DNA from: an uncultured Flavihumibacter sp.
Lineage (GTDB): Bacteria > Bacteroidota > Bacteroidia > Chitinophagales > Chitinophagaceae
Assembly (NCBI GenBank): GCA_946481605.1
Contig: CAMLPA010000200.1
Location: 1 to 6,355, forward strand
DNA length: 6,355 nucleotides
Direction of reading: 5' to 3'
The position numbers were made by a program, and so were the translations under genes. This document shows positions 1-5,364 of the stretch, in pieces. Position 1 is the first letter of the stretch. The number at the start of each line of letters is the position of its first letter. The notes beneath the pieces are model-generated. The model was given only the letters and a program-made list of their open reading frames with translations. It was not told the DNA's origin and searched no databases.

Positions 1-727
1 GCCGGTAAACCAGACTGATAATGTAGTATTCCTTCCTTTCAACGATGTAACGGCACTGCATGGTTACTTTTCGGAACACGGAAAACAAGTGGCGGCGGTT
101 ATTGTGGAAGGTATTCAGGGCGTAGGTGGCATCCGGGAAGCTTCTGTTGATTTCCTGCAGGCAATACGGTCTTTGTGTAACGATTATGGCGCTGTGTACA
201 TCGCGGATTCGGTGCAGTGCGGCTATGGCAGAACCGGGATTTTTTACTCCCACGATTACAGCGGAACCGAAGCAGATATCTATTCCATGGCAAAAGGGAT
301 GGGCAACGGGTTCCCGATAGGAGCCATTTCTATTGCGCCTCAGCTTCAACCCAAATTCGGTATGCTGGGCACCACGTTTGGCGGCAATCACCTGGCATGT
401 GCCGCGGCGCTGGCGGTGCTGGAAGTAATGGAATCTGATGAATTGATGGCCAATGCGGCCGAAGTAGGCAATTACTTGTTAGAACAACTGAAAGGCTTTA
501 CAGGCATCACTGAAATACGGGGCAGGGGATTGATGATTGGTATAGAATTGCCCGCTGAGCTCAGCGAGGTAAAGAAGAATCTGCTTTTCAAACACAAAAT
601 ATTTACGGGAGAAGCGAAACCCAATGTGATCAGGCTGCTGCCGGCACTGAACATCACAAAGGCGCATGCCGATCGTTTCCTTGAAGCATTGGCCGCTGAA
701 CTGAAAAGTGTTCCCGTAAGCGCATAG
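1..727 (+). CDS. argD: Acylornithine aminotransferase ArgD (5' end missing)
   Basis: Class-III PLP-dependent aminotransferase that makes N-acylornithine from N-acylglutamate semialdehyde, using glutamate as amino donor, in the cytoplasm. The frame is open from base 2, giving 241 residues; family members are about 375-400 long, so roughly the first 140 residues lie outside the window. Visible in order (fragment numbering): VEGIQGVGGI (35-44), the PLP-ring aspartate in IADSVQCGYGRTG (Asp69), the Schiff-base lysine in AKGMGNGFP (Lys98), the phosphate-binding GTTFGGNHLAC loop (123-133), and the carboxylate-binding arginine in VIRLLPAL (Arg211). Two positions depart from the general family: the gate glutamate of the QGE motif is Val41, and the Glu normally after the PLP aspartate is Ser70. 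Both may be usual for Bacteroidota ArgD. The next gene, argF', uses its product. Acetyl versus succinyl substrate cannot be read from this protein alone; the ArgF' residue below favours succinyl. Identity is firm, substrate is inferred. Confidence 0.95.
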   Translation, partial: PVNQTDNVVFLPFNDVTALHGYFSEHGKQVAAVIVEGIQGVGGIREASVDFLQAIRSLCNDYGAVYIADSVQCGYGRTGIFYSHDYSGTEADIYSMAKGMGNGFPIGAISIAPQLQPKFGMLGTTFGGNHLACAAALAVLEVMESDELMANAAEVGNYLLEQLKGFTGITEIRGRGLMIGIELPAELSEVKKNLLFKHKIFTGEAKPNVIRLLPALNITKAHADRFLEALAAELKSVPVSA

Positions 728-787
728 GCAGGAACGTTATTTTTTGGAAGTACAGAACAAGCATACGATAAAGTTTTTTAAACAGCA

Positions 788-812
788 TTTCACCTTAGTC
801 ATGGAGGTGAAG
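788..812 (+). promoter_or_regulatory. Hairpin holding a Shine-Dalgarno core before argF'
   Basis: In the 107-base argD-argF' gap, bases 788-796 can pair with 804-812 (seven Watson-Crick pairs and two G-U pairs) around a 7-base loop. The 3' arm carries GGAGGTGA (803-810), a full match to the 16S anti-Shine-Dalgarno sequence, which the stem would hide. It lies 24 bases before the argF' ATG, too far for ordinary initiation there. A 13-codon frame (ATG at 801, stop 840-842) begins next to it and overlaps the argF' start. The pairing is seen in the sequence; a regulatory role is inferred. No convincing promoter or terminator was found in the rest of this gap. Confidence 0.35.
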
Positions 813-834
813 CAGGTAAACCATAGCAAACACC

Positions 835-1800
835 ATGAATAATTTTATTTCCGTTCAGGATGCGGGGGACATCAATACGCTCGTGCGAAAGGCGCTTGCC
901 TACAAAGCTGATCCTTTTAAGGACCGCAGTTTAGGTGCGGGAAAACGTATCGGGTTGTTGTTCCTGAACCCCAGTTTGCGCACCCGCCTCAGCACACAGG
1001 TGGCCGCCGCCAACCTGGGTATGGACCCTATCGTGTTCAACGTGGATAAAGAAGGATGGGCGCTCGAATTTGAAGAAGGCGCCATCATGAGTGGAAATAC
1101 CGTAGAACATGTGAAGGATGCTGCGCCAATTCTTGGACAGTATTTCGATATACTCTGCATCAGAACTTTCCCTTCCCTGAAAAACAGGGACGATGATTAC
1201 AGTGAGATGTACATCAAGCAGTTCATGCAATATGCTGGTGTGCCGGTCATCAGCCTGGAAAGTGCTACGCTGCACCCCTTACAAAGTCTTACCGACGTGA
1301 TCACAATCACGGAACACAGGTTGCAGACGGGCACCATGGCCAAACGTCCTAAAGTAGTGCTCACCTGGGCGCCGCACGTAAAGGCTTTGCCGCAGTGCGT
1401 GGCCAACTCTTTCTCTCAATGGATCAATGCCTGGGGAGAAGCGGATTTTGTGATCACACACCCCGAAGATTACCACCTGGCCAAAGCATATACCGATGGC
1501 GCAACCATTACGCACAACCAGGCCGAAGCCCTGGAAGGAGCGGATTATGTATATGTGAAGAACTGGAGTACTTTCCGAGATTATGGTAAGATATACGAAA
1601 ACGATCCTGCCTGGATGCTTACGGAGGAATCACTGCGCGCCACCAACAACGCAAAGGTGATGCACTGTCTTCCGGTACGGAGAAATGTAGAATTGAGCGA
1701 TGAAGTGCTGGATGGCCCGAACAGCCTGGTAACGCGCCAGGCAGGCAACAGGGTATGGGCCGCGCAGGCGGTGATCAGCGAACTGTTAAGCAATCACTAA
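835..1800 (+). CDS. argF': N-succinylornithine-type carbamoyltransferase (ArgF')
   Basis: Cytoplasmic transcarbamylase predicted to transfer the carbamoyl group from carbamoyl phosphate to N-succinyl-L-ornithine, giving N-succinylcitrulline. At 321 residues it matches the Bacteroides fragilis enzyme (about 318). The carbamoyl-phosphate motif is SLRTR (47-51), Trp75 matches a conserved active-site Trp of the acylornithine enzymes, HPLQ is at 147-150, THPEDY at 208-213, KNW at 242-244 and HCLPVRRN at 277-284. These are features of the acylornithine group rather than of classical ornithine carbamoyltransferase. The specificity residue, aligned through GNTVEH with B. fragilis Pro90 and Xanthomonas campestris Glu92, is Val90. 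Published mutagenesis as I recall it showed that replacing Glu92 with Pro, Ser, Val or Ala turns the acetyl enzyme into a succinyl enzyme, so Val90 predicts succinylornithine use. The ATG at 835 gives the normal N-terminus (MNNFISVQD). argB follows after 45 bases. Family is certain; acyl preference is a strong inference. Confidence 0.93.
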   Translation: MNNFISVQDAGDINTLVRKALAYKADPFKDRSLGAGKRIGLLFLNPSLRTRLSTQVAAANLGMDPIVFNVDKEGWALEFEEGAIMSGNTVEHVKDAAPILGQYFDILCIRTFPSLKNRDDDYSEMYIKQFMQYAGVPVISLESATLHPLQSLTDVITITEHRLQTGTMAKRPKVVLTWAPHVKALPQCVANSFSQWINAWGEADFVITHPEDYHLAKAYTDGATITHNQAEALEGADYVYVKNWSTFRDYGKIYENDPAWMLTEESLRATNNAKVMHCLPVRRNVELSDEVLDGPNSLVTRQAGNRVWAAQAVISELLSNH

Positions 1801-1824
1801 TCGAACTTCCGTTGACGAATAATC

Positions 1825-1832
1825 AAAGGAGG
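1825..1832 (+). promoter_or_regulatory. Strong Shine-Dalgarno site for argB
   Basis: AAAGGAGG lies 13 bases before the argB ATG, in the 45-base gap after argF'. It is an unusually good anti-Shine-Dalgarno match for Bacteroidota, where most messages lack one. The spacing is longer than the usual 5-9 bases. No other in-frame start lies closer, so it supports the ATG at 1846. Confidence 0.5.
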
Positions 1833-1845
1833 CCAAAGCGATACG

Positions 1846-2634
1846 ATGGAACAATTGTTTGTAATAAAGATCGGTGGAAACGTTATTGATGATGAAGCGA
1901 ACCTGAACCGTTTTTTAACGCAGTTCGCCGGTATCCAGGCGCCCAGGATTCTCGTGCATGGCGGTGGTAAAATCGCCACACGTCTCGGGGATCAACTGGG
2001 CATTGAATCGAAATACATCAATGGGAGAAGGATCACGGATGATGCGACCATCGACCTCGTGACCATGGTATACGGCGGACTGGTAAACAAAAAGATGGTG
2101 GCCAGTCTGCAGGCGCTGGGCTGCAACGCGATCGGGTTAACGGGGGCTGATGCCAACCTGATCCCGGCGGTGAAACGTCCGGTGAAAGAAACAGATTTCG
2201 GCTGGGTAGGCGATATTCCCGCAGAAAAAATAAACGCTGCGCCCGCAAAGGCCATGCTCGAACAGGGATGGATACCCGTAGTGGCTCCGCTCACGCACGA
2301 TGGACAGGGGCATATCCTGAACACCAATGCGGATACCATTGCTTCCGTTCTTGCAACAGGGCTCTCTGCATTTTATGATGTCCGGCTGATCTACTGTTTC
2401 GAGAAGAAAGGCGTACTGGAAAATGTGGAAGATGACAACTCGGTTGTTCCGCTTATTAACCAGGATATCTACGCCAGGTTGAAAGCGGAAAACAGACTTT
2501 TCGCCGGTATTCTTCCCAAAATAGACAATGCTTTCGCGGCCATTCATTCCGGGGTGAAAGAAGTACTGATCGGTCATGCCGATGATTTACAAGCGAACAC
2601 GGGGAATCAGACTTCTGGCACATTGATCCGATAA
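1846..2634 (+). CDS. argB: Acylglutamate kinase ArgB
   Basis: Amino-acid-kinase-fold enzyme that phosphorylates the gamma-carboxyl of N-acylglutamate with ATP, the second step of arginine synthesis; cytoplasmic. It has 262 residues, close to the 258 of E. coli ArgB. Visible motifs: KIGGN with the phosphate-stabilising Lys8, the glycine-rich HGGGK (38-42), NGRRITD (59-65) with the substrate-carboxylate arginine, LNTNADTIA (158-166) with the catalytic Asp163, and ILPKIDNA (222-229) with Lys225 near the ATP phosphates. The usual TDVxGVL stretch reads YCFEKKGVL (183-191), which I believe is common in Bacteroidota. The protein starts directly at the first beta strand, so it lacks the extra N-terminal helix of hexameric arginine-inhibited ArgB (about 300 residues). 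Feedback inhibition by that mechanism is therefore unlikely. Its stop is 9 bases before argE, suggesting co-translation. The acyl group is probably succinyl, judged from ArgF'; nothing in ArgB itself settles this. Confidence 0.95.
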   Translation: MEQLFVIKIGGNVIDDEANLNRFLTQFAGIQAPRILVHGGGKIATRLGDQLGIESKYINGRRITDDATIDLVTMVYGGLVNKKMVASLQALGCNAIGLTGADANLIPAVKRPVKETDFGWVGDIPAEKINAAPAKAMLEQGWIPVVAPLTHDGQGHILNTNADTIASVLATGLSAFYDVRLIYCFEKKGVLENVEDDNSVVPLINQDIYARLKAENRLFAGILPKIDNAFAAIHSGVKEVLIGHADDLQANTGNQTSGTLIR

Positions 2635-2643
2635 AATTATCCT

Positions 2644-3729
2644 ATGGCATCCGACAACTTCACCAATATTGAATCGCTCACTACATCAGCCATCAGCCTA
2701 TTGAAAGAACTGATAGCTACCCCCTCATTTTCCAGGGAAGAAGACCAGACCGGAGGTATCTTATGCCGGTTCCTCGGGGAAAGGGGCGTGCACCATAGCC
2801 GAAGCGGTAACAATGTATGGGCATTGAACAAATATTTCGATCCGGGAAAGCCGACCATATTGCTGAACTCCCACCACGATACGGTGAAGCCCAATCCTAA
2901 ATACACCCGCGATCCGTTTATGCCGGAAATAGTGGACGGAAAATTATTCGGACTGGGCAGCAATGATGCGGGCGGATGCCTGGTTTCTTTGTTGGCGGTA
3001 TTCCTGTTTTTCTACGAAAGAAAAGAACTTTCTCACAACATTATTTTCGCTGCTTCTGCTGAAGAAGAAGTGTCAGGAATCAATGGTATTGAAGCGGTGA
3101 TTCCCCAGTTGCCGCCCATCAGCTTCGCGATTGTAGGCGAACCCACGCTCATGAACCTGGCCGTGGCTGAAAAAGGATTACTCGTGCTGGATGCCGTGGC
3201 ACATGGGAAAGCAGGACATGCAGCCAGGGAAGAAGGCGATAACGCTATTTACAAAGCGTTGAAAGATATAGAATGGTTCAGCAGTTACCGGTTCCCGAAG
3301 GAATCTCCCACATTGGGTCCAGTTAAAATGAGCGTTACCGTTATCGAAACCGAAAACAAGGCGCACAATGTAGTGCCCGCGCTCTGCAAATTCACCGTGG
3401 ATATACGTGTAACCGATGCCTATTCACATGAAGAAGTACTGGAAGTCGTAAAAAATAACGTGCAATCCGAAGTAACGCCACGTTCCATGCGAATGCGCTC
3501 CACCCGCATTGAATTGGATCATCCGCTGGTGAAGGCTGGCATTGCAATGGGGAAGACCGTTTATGGTTCGCCCACCTGCTCAGATAAAGCGTTGATGCCT
3601 TTTCCCGCATTAAAATGTGGTCCCGGTGATAGCGCAAGGAGCCATACCGCAGATGAGTTTGTTTTTGTGTCGGAAATTGAAACCGGTATTAAGGAGTATA
3701 TTGCGATGCTCGAAGAAACGGTGAAGTGA
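2644..3729 (+). CDS. argE: M20-family acylcitrulline deacylase (ArgE-like)
   Basis: Zinc-dependent M20 metallohydrolase of 361 residues, a usual length for ArgE/DapE-type enzymes. Visible metal and catalytic residues: SHHD (His77 ligand, Asp79), the bridging Asp108 in GSNDAGG, the EEE run at 140-142 (Glu141 as general base, Glu142 as ligand), Glu166 in VGEPT, and the late ligand His334 in RSHTADEFV. KAGHAA (189-194) lies in the lid/dimerisation domain inserted at about 175-290, and CGPGD (325-329) precedes the last metal ligand. Because ArgF' acts on acylated ornithine, this enzyme most likely removes the acyl group from N-acylcitrulline, predicted to be succinylcitrulline, giving citrulline and succinate. 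Classical acetylornithine deacetylase activity is a less likely reading. LysK- or DapE-like roles are disfavoured by position, 9 bases after argB and inside the arg cluster. The ATG at 2644 is the natural start; no Shine-Dalgarno is present, consistent with coupling to argB. Confidence 0.9.
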   Translation: MASDNFTNIESLTTSAISLLKELIATPSFSREEDQTGGILCRFLGERGVHHSRSGNNVWALNKYFDPGKPTILLNSHHDTVKPNPKYTRDPFMPEIVDGKLFGLGSNDAGGCLVSLLAVFLFFYERKELSHNIIFAASAEEEVSGINGIEAVIPQLPPISFAIVGEPTLMNLAVAEKGLLVLDAVAHGKAGHAAREEGDNAIYKALKDIEWFSSYRFPKESPTLGPVKMSVTVIETENKAHNVVPALCKFTVDIRVTDAYSHEEVLEVVKNNVQSEVTPRSMRMRSTRIELDHPLVKAGIAMGKTVYGSPTCSDKALMPFPALKCGPGDSARSHTADEFVFVSEIETGIKEYIAMLEETVK

Positions 3730-3733
3730 TTTT

Positions 3734-3768
3734 GAATGATGAATGATGAATTTTGAATGAATAATTCA
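3734..3768 (-). repeat. Heptad tandem array 1 (after argE)
   Basis: Starting 5 bases after the argE stop, 7-base units follow in perfect phase: GAATGAT, GAATGAT, GAATTTT, GAATGAA, then a decayed TAATTCA. Read on the - strand, the units are ATTCAAA/ATTCATC. The same kind of unit occurs on the + strand at 3908-3942 and 5304-5338, so this copy is inverted relative to those two. Confidence 0.75.
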
Positions 3769-3816
3769 GATTCGAAGTGAGGCATACGTTTTTTTATGAA
3801 AAGTACAAGGGTGCTG

Positions 3817-3838
3817 CCCCTCTCCCTAGGGAGAGGGG
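3817..3838. repeat. 22-base perfect palindrome (REP-like)
   Basis: CCCCTCTCCC, a central TA and GGGAGAGGGG form a perfect inverted repeat in the argE-argH gap. It is followed directly by GGTT-rich sequence and GGAGTGAGG. This arrangement resembles the widespread CCTCTCCC/GGGAGAGG-TTGGGGTGAGG family of dispersed intergenic repeats. As RNA it gives a stem of about nine pairs, mostly G-C. No T-run follows, so it is not a standard terminator; it may protect mRNA 3' ends or be a relic of a mobile repeat. Confidence 0.7.
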
Positions 3839-3862
3839 TTGGAGTGAGGCCTCCAACGAGGC
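3839..3862 (+). repeat. Overlapping alternative hairpins beside the palindrome
   Basis: TTGGAG (3839-3844) pairs with CTCCAA (3851-3856) around a 6-base loop. In competition, GCCTC (3849-3853) pairs with GAGGC (3858-3862) around the loop CAAC. The two stems share bases and cannot form together. Together with the adjacent palindrome this gives a compact double-hairpin unit like those of REP/BIME repeats. Any switching role is speculative. Confidence 0.4.
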
Positions 3863-3907
3863 GCGAAGGCTAAAACATAAATCAGGATTTTGAACACGGA
3901 AGAATTA

Positions 3908-3942
3908 ATCCATCAGTCAAAATCCATCATCCAAAATTTTCT
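3908..3942 (+). repeat. Heptad tandem array 2 (abuts the argH start)
   Basis: Units ATCCATC, AGTCAAA, ATCCATC, ATCCAAA and a decayed ATTTTCT run in 7-base phase and end one base before the argH ATG. With array 1 it forms an imperfect inverted repeat flanking the palindrome. In the mRNA it would be the ribosome-entry region of argH, A/U-rich and free of Shine-Dalgarno sequence. Confidence 0.6.
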
Positions 3943-3943
3943 C

Positions 3944-5284
3944 ATGAAACTTTGGCAAAAAAATACAACCGCGCTTGCTTCTGTCGAGAAATTCACTGTA
4001 GGCAGGGACCGCGAATTCGATGAACTCCTCGCTCCGTTTGATGTGCTGGGCTCCATGGCGCACGTTACCATGTTGCAGGAAGTGGGATTGCTTACGGAGG
4101 AAGAAAAGGTATTGCTGGTAAATGAACTTCGGGGTATTTACAATGAAATCGAATCCGGTAAATTCTCAATCGGAGCGGATGTGGAAGATGTGCATTCACA
4201 AGTAGAACTCCTGCTCACCGAGCGTTTAGGCGATGTTGGAAAGAAAATACACAGTGCCAGAAGCCGCAACGACCAGGTGCTGGTGGATGTGAAATTATAC
4301 CTCCGCTTCAGGCTGGAAAACCTGGTGAAAAAAGCACAGGAACTTTTTGAACTGCTGCTGACGCAAAGCGAAAACTTCAAAAACGACCTGCTGCCCGGTT
4401 ATACGCACCTGCAACTGGCCATGCCCTCTTCTTTCGGGCTGTGGTTTGGCGCGTACGCTGAAAGCATGGTAGACGATATCATTACGTTGCGCGCCGCTTA
4501 TGAAGTGGCGAACAAAAACCCTTTGGGTTCTGCGGCCGGATACGGCTCTTCTTTTCCCATCAACAGGAAAAGAACCACGGAACTGCTCGGGTTCTCCGAT
4601 CTGAATTACAACGTGGTATATGCACAAATGGGCAGGGGAAAGGCGGAACGAATTACGGCGCAGGCTTTGTGTAACCTGGCGGATACACTGGCGAAACTAT
4701 CTATGGACCAGTGCCTGTTCCTGAACCAGAACTTCGGTTTCGTAAGTTTTCCTGCCGAACTCACCACCGGTTCCAGCATCATGCCCCATAAAAAGAACCC
4801 CGATGTTTTTGAACTGGTGCGTTCGCATTGCAACCGCATTAAAGCGTTGCCCAACGAGATCATGCTGATGACCACCAATCTTCCCTCCGGTTACCACCGC
4901 GATCTGCAATTGCTGAAGGAACACCTGTTCCCCGCTTTTGATACGTTGGAAGATTGTCTGGAGATGGTGCACCTGATGCTCTCCAATATCGATGTGAAGA
5001 AAGATATACTCGAAGATCCGAAATACAAATACCTCTTCAGCGTGGAAGAAGTGAACAAAGCCGTTCTGAATGGTATGCCGTTCCGCGATGCCTATAAAAA
5101 AATTGGCCTGGATATTGAGCAGGGAAGCTACACTTACGCCACCGGTGTGGAACATACCCATGAAGGTTCTATTGGAAATCTCTGCAATGAAGAGATTCGG
5201 CGTATGATGTTGAATGAACTGGAGAAATTCGGGTTTGAAAAAGTAAACGCTGCATTAAATCAGCTTGCCGGAAAAGCAGTTTGA
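3944..5284 (+). CDS. argH: Argininosuccinate lyase ArgH
   Basis: Last enzyme of arginine synthesis: splits argininosuccinate into arginine and fumarate, as a cytoplasmic homotetramer of the fumarase/aspartase superfamily. The protein has 446 residues. Motifs in order: ARSRNDQV (105-112), GYTHLQLAMP (152-161) with the conserved active-site His155, and the superfamily signature GSSIMPHKKNP (276-286), whose mobile loop carries the catalytic serine (Ser278 expected). I chose the ATG at 3944 because it gives the MKLWQKN start typical of Bacteroidota ArgH. An in-frame TTG at 3890 would add 18 residues encoded largely by the heptad repeat, with no counterpart that I know of. It is 214 bases from argE, and the gap is filled by repeats, so it may be less tightly coupled to the upstream arg genes. 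Function is certain; whether it shares their transcript is open. Confidence 0.96.
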   Translation: MKLWQKNTTALASVEKFTVGRDREFDELLAPFDVLGSMAHVTMLQEVGLLTEEEKVLLVNELRGIYNEIESGKFSIGADVEDVHSQVELLLTERLGDVGKKIHSARSRNDQVLVDVKLYLRFRLENLVKKAQELFELLLTQSENFKNDLLPGYTHLQLAMPSSFGLWFGAYAESMVDDIITLRAAYEVANKNPLGSAAGYGSSFPINRKRTTELLGFSDLNYNVVYAQMGRGKAERITAQALCNLADTLAKLSMDQCLFLNQNFGFVSFPAELTTGSSIMPHKKNPDVFELVRSHCNRIKALPNEIMLMTTNLPSGYHRDLQLLKEHLFPAFDTLEDCLEMVHLMLSNIDVKKDILEDPKYKYLFSVEEVNKAVLNGMPFRDAYKKIGLDIEQGSYTYATGVEHTHEGSIGNLCNEEIRRMMLNELEKFGFEKVNAALNQLAGKAV

Positions 5285-5303
5285 TCCTTGCGCATCCCTT
5301 CAA

Positions 5304-5338
5304 ATCCAACATTCAACATTCAAAATTCAGAATTATCA
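5304..5338 (+). repeat. Heptad tandem array 3 (after argH)
   Basis: Units ATCCAAC, ATTCAAC, ATTCAAA, ATTCAGA and a decayed ATTATCA follow in exact 7-base phase, starting 20 bases after the argH stop and ending just before the proposed dxr promoter. Same orientation as array 2, inverted relative to array 1. Confidence 0.7.
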
Positions 5339-5340
5339 AC

Positions 5341-5348
5341 TAGGTTTG
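5341..5348 (+). promoter_or_regulatory. Bacteroidota-type -7 promoter element for dxr
   Basis: TAGGTTTG matches the TAnnTTTG -7 consensus of the Bacteroidota primary sigma factor exactly and lies 16 bases before the dxr ATG. The expected -33 TTTG is poor: about 19 bases upstream the sequence is ATTC, inside heptad array 3. If used, it gives a very short 5' leader and separates dxr from the arg genes. Confidence 0.4.
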
Positions 5349-5364
5349 TCGCAGAACGAAAAAC

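Larger units (their letters stand above)
3796..3873 (+). other. Possible 25-codon Arg-rich leader frame before argH
   Basis: An ATG opens a 25-residue frame ending in TAA, 70 bases before argH. Five of the 25 codons are Arg (AGG 3808, AGA 3832, AGG 3847, AGG 3859, CGC 3862). It runs through the palindrome and the following hairpins. This could be an arginine-sensing leader, but G-rich repeat DNA yields AGG/AGA codons by chance. There is no T-run after the hairpins to act as a transcription terminator. Coding status is unproven. Confidence 0.2.

Noticed and set aside
736..780. Possible Bacteroidota promoter before argF' (TTATTTTTTGG, then TAAAGTTT)
   Set aside because: Neither matches TAnnTTTG with correct spacing to a -33 TTTG; each is off by at least one key base.
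835..1800. Classical ornithine carbamoyltransferase (ArgF/OTC)
   Set aside because: Trp75, the GNTVEH specificity loop and the overall motif set fit the acylornithine group instead.
2137..2577. Open frame of 146 codons on the - strand inside argB
   Set aside because: Shadow of argB; no family resemblance and no start signal of its own.
2644..3729. Succinyl-diaminopimelate desuccinylase (DapE) or LysK
   Set aside because: The M20 fold fits, but position inside the arg cluster beside ArgF' makes acylcitrulline the better substrate.
3785..3792. TACGTTTT as a -7 element for argH
   Set aside because: One mismatch to TAnnTTTG, and the nearest TTTG upstream (3752-3755) is too far away for a -33 box.
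3817..3838. Palindrome as the rho-independent terminator of argE
   Set aside because: No T-run follows the stem; the next bases are TTGGAGTG.
4697..5161. Open frame of 154 codons on the - strand inside argH
   Set aside because: It is antisense to strongly conserved argH coding sequence, shows no recognisable motif, and its composition mirrors the codons of argH.
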